From contig CADCOU010000184.1 in the NCBI GenBank assembly GCA_902803155.1, positions 1 to 11,651 on the forward strand: a DNA stretch of 11,651 bases. The letters are read 5' to 3'. The notes beneath the pieces were generated by a model that made no database searches, was not told the DNA's origin, and saw nothing but the letters and a program-made list of their open reading frames with translations. Shown here one piece after another: positions 7,295 to 11,651 of the stretch (the first letter of the stretch is position 1; each line of letters begins with the position of its first letter). The stretch comes from an uncultured Lachnospiraceae bacterium. GTDB taxonomy: Bacteria > Bacillota > Clostridia > Lachnospirales > Lachnospiraceae. A program made the position numbers and the translations under genes.

Positions 7295-7303
7295 TGGTAT
7301 TAT
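7295..7303 (+). promoter_or_regulatory. Candidate extended -10 promoter for the hydrogenase gene
   Basis: TGGTATTAT is an extended -10 (TGn plus TATTAT at 7298-7303), 68 bases before the ATG at 7372. No good -35 was found, which extended -10 promoters can tolerate. It begins just after the Nudix-GNAT stop at 7272, and no terminator separates the two genes, so read-through is also possible. Confidence 0.45.
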
Positions 7304-7371
7304 CAATTCAGCAAAAGGTTGTTCAAACGACGCAGAAAGAAACAGGATACATAACAGGAAAGGAAGCTGCC

Positions 7372-8856
7372 ATGATCACAAATGACAAGGGTCTGGTTGA
7401 ACTGAAGCATCAGGTGATCCGTGAAGTCTGCAAACTGGCCTGGGACGACGCGATCTCGCATGAGACGCGAGAAAAGCTCGTATACAAGTTTATCCCGGGA
7501 CTCAAACCGAATTACCGGTGCTGTGTGTACAAAGAACGTGAGATCATCCGCGGAAGGATCCGTCTCGCGATGGGGATCAGTCCCGATATGAATCATCCCA
7601 CCAAAAATGTGGTCGCGGTCATCCCGGCGGCCTGCGACGACTGCCCGATCCAGCAGCATATGGTGACGGACAGCTGCCGGTTCTGCCTGGGGAAAGCCTG
7701 TCTGAATGCCTGCAAGTTCGATGCGATCTCTCCCGGTGACACGAAGATGAAGATCGATCCGAACAAATGCAAATCCTGTGGACAGTGTGCGAAGGTGTGC
7801 CCGTTCGGCGCGATCATCCATATGCAGAGACCCTGCCAGAGGGCCTGCCCGGCGGACGCCATCTACTATGACGAAAACGGGATCTGTGTACTGGACGATG
7901 ATAAATGCATCCACTGCGGACATTGTATTCACGCCTGCCCGTTCGGGGCTATCGGTTCAAAGATCTATGTAGTAGATGTGATCAAGGCGATCCGTGCAGG
8001 GAAGCGTGTGATCGCCATGTGCGCACCGGCAACGGAAGGACAGTTCGGTCCGGACATCGGCATGGCGTCGATCAGGGAGGCATTGAAGAAGGTGGGATTT
8101 GCCGATATGGTCGAGGTGGGCCTGGGCGGAGACATGACAGCCGCGTACGAGGCAAAGGAATGGATCGAAGCGAGGAAGGAAGGCCGCAAGATGACGACAT
8201 CCTGCTGTCCTGCGTTCATCTCGATGATGCACCATCATTTCAGGCAGCTGTACGACCACAATATGTCGGAGACAGTCTCTCCCATGGTTGCGGTATCCCG
8301 CTACCTGAAGTCGCAGGATCCGGACTGTGTGACCGTATTCATCGGTCCGTGCATTTCGAAGAAGAGTGAGGTCATTCATCCGCATATCGCCGACAACGCG
8401 GATTATGCGATGACATACGGGGAGATGGTTGCCCTGCTCGATTCCAGGGAGATCAAGATCACTCCGGTGGAGGAAGACTATCAGGAAGCGTCCCTCTTCG
8501 GTAAGGGGTTCGCGGGAAGCGGAGGAGTCGCCAAAGCAGTCATCGAAGCCATGCAGGAGATGGGAGAGGATACTTCCGATATCAACCTGCTGCGCTGCGC
8601 GGGCGGAGAAGAATGCAGGAAGGCGCTGCTGCTGCTGAATGCAGGACGCCTTAAGGAAGACTTTATCGAAGGCATGATGTGTCCCGGCGGATGTATCGGC
8701 GGACCATCCAAACATCAGACAGAGCAGCTCGTCGGAAAAGCTCGTGTCAACCTGCTCTCGGCAGCAGACAAGCGGGGAATCCTGGAGAACCTGGCGAACT
8801 ATCCGATGGATGAATTCTCTATGTACCGCGACGGACATATGGACAAAAAAGAATGA
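7372..8856 (+). CDS. Monomeric [FeFe] hydrogenase, group-B-like, with multiple Fe-S clusters
   Basis: This 494-residue protein is an [FeFe] hydrogenase of the group B type, expected to couple ferredoxin-level electrons to proton reduction or H2 uptake. The H-cluster motifs are TSCCP (276-280; C278 ligand, C279 the proton-relay Cys), GPCISKKSE (325-333; C327) and EGMMCPGGCIGG (433-444; C437, C441). Motif 1 continues with Ala-Phe where group A enzymes have Gly-Trp or similar, and motif 2 has GPC in place of MPC, both usual for group B. Upstream are Cys-rich cluster sites: C88/C91/C102/C105/C110/C114, then two ferredoxin-like sets CKSCGQCAKVCP (133-144) and CIHCGHCIHACP (179-190), with CQRAC (155-159) between. 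ATG 7372 is chosen for AAGGAA seven bases upstream; an upstream in-frame GTG at 7294 overlaps the promoter. Maturases HydE, HydF and HydG are not in the window. The electron partner and direction are unknown. Confidence 0.92.
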   Translation: MITNDKGLVELKHQVIREVCKLAWDDAISHETREKLVYKFIPGLKPNYRCCVYKEREIIRGRIRLAMGISPDMNHPTKNVVAVIPAACDDCPIQQHMVTDSCRFCLGKACLNACKFDAISPGDTKMKIDPNKCKSCGQCAKVCPFGAIIHMQRPCQRACPADAIYYDENGICVLDDDKCIHCGHCIHACPFGAIGSKIYVVDVIKAIRAGKRVIAMCAPATEGQFGPDIGMASIREALKKVGFADMVEVGLGGDMTAAYEAKEWIEARKEGRKMTTSCCPAFISMMHHHFRQLYDHNMSETVSPMVAVSRYLKSQDPDCVTVFIGPCISKKSEVIHPHIADNADYAMTYGEMVALLDSREIKITPVEEDYQEASLFGKGFAGSGGVAKAVIEAMQEMGEDTSDINLLRCAGGEECRKALLLLNAGRLKEDFIEGMMCPGGCIGGPSKHQTEQLVGKARVNLLSAADKRGILENLANYPMDEFSMYRDGHMDKKE

Positions 8857-8905
8857 CCATTTCGGAACACCGTCCGCGAATCTGCCTGATTGAACCCATA
8901 TAATC

Positions 8906-8948
8906 AAAGAAGAAAGCATCCCCGGATGCTTTCTTCTTTCCTTTTTTT
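8906..8948 (+). terminator. Strong terminator of the hydrogenase gene
   Basis: AAAGAAGAAAGCATCC (8906-8921) and GGATGCTTTCTTCTTT (8924-8939) are perfect reverse complements, giving about 15 stable pairs with a 4-base effective loop, followed by CC and seven Ts (8942-8948). It is 50 bases after the stop. It could also act on the convergent gntR transcript, but no good T-run follows on the minus strand. Confidence 0.88.
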
Positions 8949-9007
8949 CTGATATTTAACGAATGCCACAATGTGTGCCGGCATATGGCAGCATCTCCGG
9001 ATGCGGA

Positions 9008-9778
9008 TCAGCTCTCCCAGGATGTCTCGTTGTCCGGATCGGAACTGACTTTCTTCTTATTGCGGAGGGCCGTCGTCTGGAAGGTAAAGTAGTCCGGGCG
9101 GTGGCGCTGCTGCGTGTATTCAAACATAACGCCTTCTGAGTTGAAGGTCTGTCCTGTGACGACAGCAAGCGCATCATATCCCTTCAGATCCAGGCTGTCC
9201 TCATCCATCTGCGTGGCTTTCTCAACAGTTATTGTCCGCTTGCTCATGACGATCGGCATACCGAGGTCTTTCTCGATATAGTTGTAGATCGAATGAACGC
9301 AGATCTCCTTCGTGAGTCCGGGAACCAGCTTTCTGTCATAGAGGTTGATATCAAAGATACAGGGATCTCCGTCCAGCGAACGGACGCGTTGGATATAGTA
9401 AAGTTCCGTCCCGACCGGGAATCCGGTATGGTTCGAAACATGCTCGTCCGCGGTCAGTTCCGTGAACCGGATGACCCTGGTGGTTAGATTCCCGAGATTG
9501 TTGCGCTTTGCGCTCTCGCGGAAGGATTCAATACCCGCAACCAGGAACGGCGGCGTCTGTGTTTTAGTATAGATAATGCGGACGCCTCTTCCATGCATCG
9601 GCTGGACGTATCCTTCCTCTGCAAGCATCGCAATCGCGCGGCGAACCGTATTGCGTGAACAGTCAAACCGGACGATCAGCTGATTCTCCGATGGCATCAG
9701 AGACTGGTAAGGAAGTTTCTCGGACTCGATATCTGACTTCAATTCCCTGTAGATAGCTTCGAACTTCGATTTAGGCAT
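9008..9778 (-). CDS. GntR-family (HutC/UTRA) transcriptional regulator, TreR-like
   Basis: This 256-residue protein is a DNA-binding repressor. Residues 1-70 are the GntR winged helix-turn-helix (FEAIYRELKSDIE, then LMPSENQLIVRFDCSRNTVRRAIAMLAEEGYVQPMHGRGVRI); 76-238 are a UTRA effector domain. The UTRA part resembles Bacillus TreR, the trehalose-6-phosphate-responsive repressor, notably LTKEICVHSIYNYIEKDLG (155-173), LDLKGYDALAVVTGQTF (196-212) and FEYTQQRHRPDYFTF (219-233). ATG 9778 has AGGAG seven bases upstream; a possible start at 9814 would lie at the predicted transcription start and is unlikely. No trehalose PTS or phosphotrehalase gene is near, so the effector may differ. Its promoter shares a 14-base block with the pckA promoter. 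The final 15 residues are polar and probably non-conserved. GntR/UTRA is certain; the TreR identity is only a resemblance. Confidence 0.87.
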   Translation of the reverse strand: MPKSKFEAIYRELKSDIESEKLPYQSLMPSENQLIVRFDCSRNTVRRAIAMLAEEGYVQPMHGRGVRIIYTKTQTPPFLVAGIESFRESAKRNNLGNLTTRVIRFTELTADEHVSNHTGFPVGTELYYIQRVRSLDGDPCIFDINLYDRKLVPGLTKEICVHSIYNYIEKDLGMPIVMSKRTITVEKATQMDEDSLDLKGYDALAVVTGQTFNSEGVMFEYTQQRHRPDYFTFQTTALRNKKKVSSDPDNETSWES

Positions 9779-9819
9779 AACACATCTCCTGCATTTCTTG
9801 TTTAAACATACCACATATA

Positions 9820-9847
9820 ATTATAATGGACAGACAATCTGCGTCAA
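9820..9847 (-). promoter_or_regulatory. Promoter of gntR, containing the shared CTGTCCATTATAAT block
   Basis: On the minus strand TTGACG (9847 to 9842) and TATAAT (9825 to 9820) are separated by 16 bases, close to consensus, about 42 bases before the ATG at 9778. The block CTGTCCATTATAAT (9833 to 9820) directly precedes and includes the -10. The same 14 bases occur at the pckA -10. The perfect palindrome TATAATTATA (9816-9825) overlaps the -10 too, but is AT-only and may be chance. Confidence 0.8.
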
Positions 9848-10012
9848 GCGTAAATCTGGTCAAATTCCGTACTTTTTTCAACTACTTTTTCAAACTTAAC
9901 TGTATGGTTCTTCGCAATATCCGTCGTGGAGCCACACATTACGGGTCCGGAAGACTTCGGCTGAATTGGTAACCGCTCTGCAGCAAATGCAACATTACAG
10001 AGAGAAACCGGA

Positions 10013-11338
10013 TCACAACAGTTCCCTGAAATGGAACGACTTCCTGCCGGACGCATAGTCGCCCACGATCTGTCCGTGTCCGTGCAGGCGGTACTTATAG
10101 GTTACAAGCCCTTCCAGACCGACCGGCCCTCTCGCATGCAGCTTGCCGGTCGAAATGCCGACTTCAGCGCCGAATCCGTAACGGAATCCGTCCGCGAAAC
10201 GGGTGGAGCAGTTGCGGTAGACGCCGGCGGAATCCACCAGAGACATGAACTGTCCGGCTGCGGAGTCATCATCGGTGATGATGCAGTCTGTATGATGTGA
10301 GCCGTAGCGGTTGATGTGCGCCGCTGCTTCCTCCACGCTGTCGACAAGTTTCACGGAAAGCACCAGATCCAGGTATTCTTTCCGAAAATCATCTCCCGCC
10401 ATGATATCGTCCCCGGCTATACAGGCAGAGTCTGTACCGGTACCCGAAGAAGAGTTTTTCAGAATCTCCGCCGCCTCGGCGCTTCCCCTGAGTTTTACTC
10501 CGTTCCCGGCAAGGGCCTTCGCTGCTTTCGGAAGAAAGACATCGGCAATAGAACGGTGGACCAGCAGTGTCTCAGTCGCATTGCAGGCCGCCGTATACTG
10601 CGTCTTTGCATCGATCAGGATCGGAATGGCCATGTCAGGATCGGCGTGTTCATCCACATAGGTATGGCACACCCCGTCGGAATGTCCCATGACCGGGATC
10701 TTTGTGTGATCCATGATATAGCGGACAAATGCATTCGAACCGCGCGGGATCAGAAGATCCACGCAGTCATCGCATTTCAGCAGTTCGTCGATCTCACTGT
10801 GGGCGGAGGCCTGTAGCAGACTTCCCTCCGGGATGCCCGCTTTTTGTGCGGCATCGCGGATCAGATCGAAGAGTACCTTATTGGTAGATGCCGTCTCCCT
10901 GCCGCCTTTCAGGACTGCACAGTTTCCGCTCTTGATGCACAGGCAGCTGATCTGCACCAGCGCGTCCGGCCTTGCCTCGAAGATGATCCCGATCACCCCG
11001 ATCGGTACGGTGACCCGCTCCAGGATCAGCTCTTCATCGAGCTCTCTTTTCAGAGTCAGTTTTCCGACCGGGTCCGGAAGAGCGAGCAGGCTGTTGATTC
11101 CGGCCAGGCAGTCACTGAGCTTGTGTTCGTCAAACTTCAGTCTCTTCATTACGGAATCAGCGATGCCATCCCGGTGAGCGCGGTCAAGATCCTCCCGGTT
11201 CGCAGCAAAGACTTCCTCTCTGTGCTCTGAAAGAGCTTCCGCGATCTCCCGCAGAGCGGCGTCTCTCACACTGACGGGCAGCGATGCGACAACGGGAGAC
11301 ACTTCCTTCATTTTTCTGACATTGTCACGGATACTCAT
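10013..11338 (-). CDS. proA: Gamma-glutamyl phosphate reductase
   Basis: ProA reduces gamma-glutamyl phosphate with NADPH to glutamate-5-semialdehyde, the second step of proline synthesis (EC 1.2.1.41), in the cytosol. It is an aldehyde dehydrogenase-fold enzyme. Visible blocks are VPIGVIGIIFEARPDALVQI (111-130), LKGGRETASTNKVLFDLI (143-160), LIPRGSN (196-202), the active-site region TQYTAACNATETLLVH (246-261, with nucleophile C252), the ProA signature VEEAAAHINRYGSHHTDCI (335-353), and GFGAEVGISTGKLHARGPVG (388-407). At 441 residues it is slightly longer than the usual 415-430, mostly by a C-terminal tail. ATG 11338 is preferred over 11356 because TGAGG lies six bases upstream. No proB is next to it in the window, although proA commonly pairs with proB. 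It is divergent from pckA. Confidence 0.95.
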   Translation of the reverse strand: MSIRDNVRKMKEVSPVVASLPVSVRDAALREIAEALSEHREEVFAANREDLDRAHRDGIADSVMKRLKFDEHKLSDCLAGINSLLALPDPVGKLTLKRELDEELILERVTVPIGVIGIIFEARPDALVQISCLCIKSGNCAVLKGGRETASTNKVLFDLIRDAAQKAGIPEGSLLQASAHSEIDELLKCDDCVDLLIPRGSNAFVRYIMDHTKIPVMGHSDGVCHTYVDEHADPDMAIPILIDAKTQYTAACNATETLLVHRSIADVFLPKAAKALAGNGVKLRGSAEAAEILKNSSSGTGTDSACIAGDDIMAGDDFRKEYLDLVLSVKLVDSVEEAAAHINRYGSHHTDCIITDDDSAAGQFMSLVDSAGVYRNCSTRFADGFRYGFGAEVGISTGKLHARGPVGLEGLVTYKYRLHGHGQIVGDYASGRKSFHFRELL

Positions 11339-11413
11339 AAAAAACCTCATACGCATGTTCCGGCGGAACCGTCTGTCTGAAATGAATACGTGAATTCGTG
11401 CTGTTTCTCTGAT

Positions 11414-11422
11414 ACTTTACCA
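11414..11422 (-). promoter_or_regulatory. Candidate extended -10 promoter of proA
   Basis: On the minus strand TGGTAAAGT gives a TGn extension and TAAAGT (4 of 6 to TATAAT), with TGTAAA 17 bases upstream as a poor -35. The leader then holds a small perfect inverted repeat (GTTCC-GGC-GGAAC, 11357-11369) just before the ribosome binding site. Weak, from pattern only. Confidence 0.35.
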
Positions 11423-11473
11423 TACGCACAGCGATTTTACAGCAATAAAATGGGTTAACCAGAAGCTAATATG

Positions 11474-11502
11474 TTGATTTTTACAGACCTGTCCATTATA
11501 AT
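11474..11502 (+). promoter_or_regulatory. Promoter of pckA, containing the shared CTGTCCATTATAAT block
   Basis: TTGATT (11474-11479), a 17-base spacer and TATAAT (11497-11502) make a near-consensus sigma-A promoter. CTGTCCATTATAAT (11489-11502) is identical to the block at the gntR promoter. Upstream of it ACAG (11483-11486) and CTGT (11489-11492) form a short inverted repeat around AC. Predicted transcription start is near 11509, about 75 bases before the ATG. Confidence 0.82.
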
Positions 11503-11505
11503 ACA

Positions 11506-11545
11506 TACGTGAAAAAGGGCTCATTTTAAGAAGCTTTTTTACGTA
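11506..11545 (+). promoter_or_regulatory. Stem-loop at the 5' end of the pckA leader
   Basis: TACGTGAAAAAG (11506-11517) pairs with CTTTTTTACGTA (11534-11545) as a 12-bp stem with one G-U pair and a 16-base loop. It starts at about the predicted transcription start, 40 bases before the start codon, leaving the ribosome site free. It could stabilise the mRNA 5' end or be a regulatory structure. There is no T-run after it, so it is not a standard terminator. Confidence 0.5.
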
Positions 11546-11584
11546 GTCACCAACAAACAGCATTCAGGAAAGAGGTTTAATGTA

Positions 11585-11651
11585 ATGGCGAATATTGATC
11601 TTACCAAGTATGGCATTACCGGCGTAACTGAAATCATCCACAACCCGTCAT
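11585..11651 (+). CDS. pckA: Phosphoenolpyruvate carboxykinase (ATP), N-terminal fragment
   Basis: Only 22 codons are in the window before the right edge. They read MANI followed by DLTKYGITGVTEIIHNPS, which matches the N-terminus of Firmicutes ATP-dependent PEP carboxykinases (DL-x-KYGI-x-G-x-x-E-I-x-x-NPS). The enzyme interconverts oxaloacetate plus ATP with PEP, CO2 and ADP; in fermentative anaerobes it often runs toward oxaloacetate. Start ATG 11585 is preceded by AGAGG (11571-11575) at nine bases. It has its own promoter and leader and is divergent from proA. The catalytic region is outside the window, so the call relies on a short but distinctive match. Confidence 0.8.
   Translation, partial: MANIDLTKYGITGVTEIIHNPS

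Noticed and set aside
7289..7309. Rex-like redox operator upstream of the hydrogenase
   Set aside because: Only the outer TTG...CAA bases are present; the inner positions of the Rex palindrome do not match.
7294..7371. Hydrogenase start at the upstream GTG
   Set aside because: It overlaps the predicted -10, has no ribosome binding site and encodes a non-conserved extension; ATG 7372 has a good site.
8890..8903. TTGAAC followed by TATAAT downstream of the hydrogenase
   Set aside because: The hexamers are only a few bases apart, far from the 16-18 base spacing, and lead directly into a terminator.
11423..11440. CcpA cre site between proA and pckA
   Set aside because: Best alignment around TAAAATCGCTGTGC (minus strand) has three mismatches at conserved positions.

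Overview
The window looks like a chromosomal segment of an anaerobic, moderately GC-rich member of the Clostridia (Firmicutes), plausibly Lachnospiraceae-like. That rests on a group-B-type monomeric [FeFe] hydrogenase, a TreR-like GntR repressor, a Firmicutes-style pckA N-terminus, purine-rich ribosome binding sites, sigma-A-type promoters and hairpin-plus-T-run terminators. No mobile element, CRISPR array, tRNA or rRNA was seen. The genus call is an inference from protein flavour only.

Layout, left to right. (1) Bases 2-745: the 3' part of an amino-acid ABC transporter substrate-binding protein, closed by a terminator. (2) 985-1515: a stand-alone CinA C-terminal/PncC-type NMN amidohydrolase with its own promoter. 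(3) 1525-4057: a metal-efflux unit, with a promoter overlapped by an ArsR/SmtB-type operator, a 73-residue HMA metallochaperone, an intergenic terminator, and a P1B-2 (Zn/Cd/Pb-type) ATPase that has no HMA domain of its own. (4) 4196-5164: a glycerophosphodiester phosphodiesterase-like protein, convergent with (5) 5312-5995 (minus), a DUF554 membrane protein; one GC-rich hairpin lies between them. (6) 6085-7272: a Nudix hydrolase fused to a RimJ/RimL-type GNAT acetyltransferase. (7) 7372-8856: the hydrogenase, with a strong terminator. (8) 9008-9778 (minus): the TreR-like GntR/UTRA regulator. (9) 10013-11338 (minus): proA, divergent from (10) the first 22 codons of pckA at 11585.

The genes are mostly single transcription units with housekeeping or accessory metabolic roles. 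The hma/ATPase pair is the only clear functional pair: a small metal-binding protein delivering to, or buffering for, the exporter, under a metal-sensing repressor encoded elsewhere. The hydrogenase would dispose of reducing equivalents and PckA (ATP-type) would link PEP and oxaloacetate, both consistent with fermentation.

The most interesting non-coding signal is a 14-base identical block (CTGTCCATTATAAT) that includes the -10 hexamer of both the gntR promoter and the pckA promoter, about 1.7 kb apart and on opposite strands. It suggests a common regulator, possibly the GntR protein itself. I did not find a clearly new multi-gene system.
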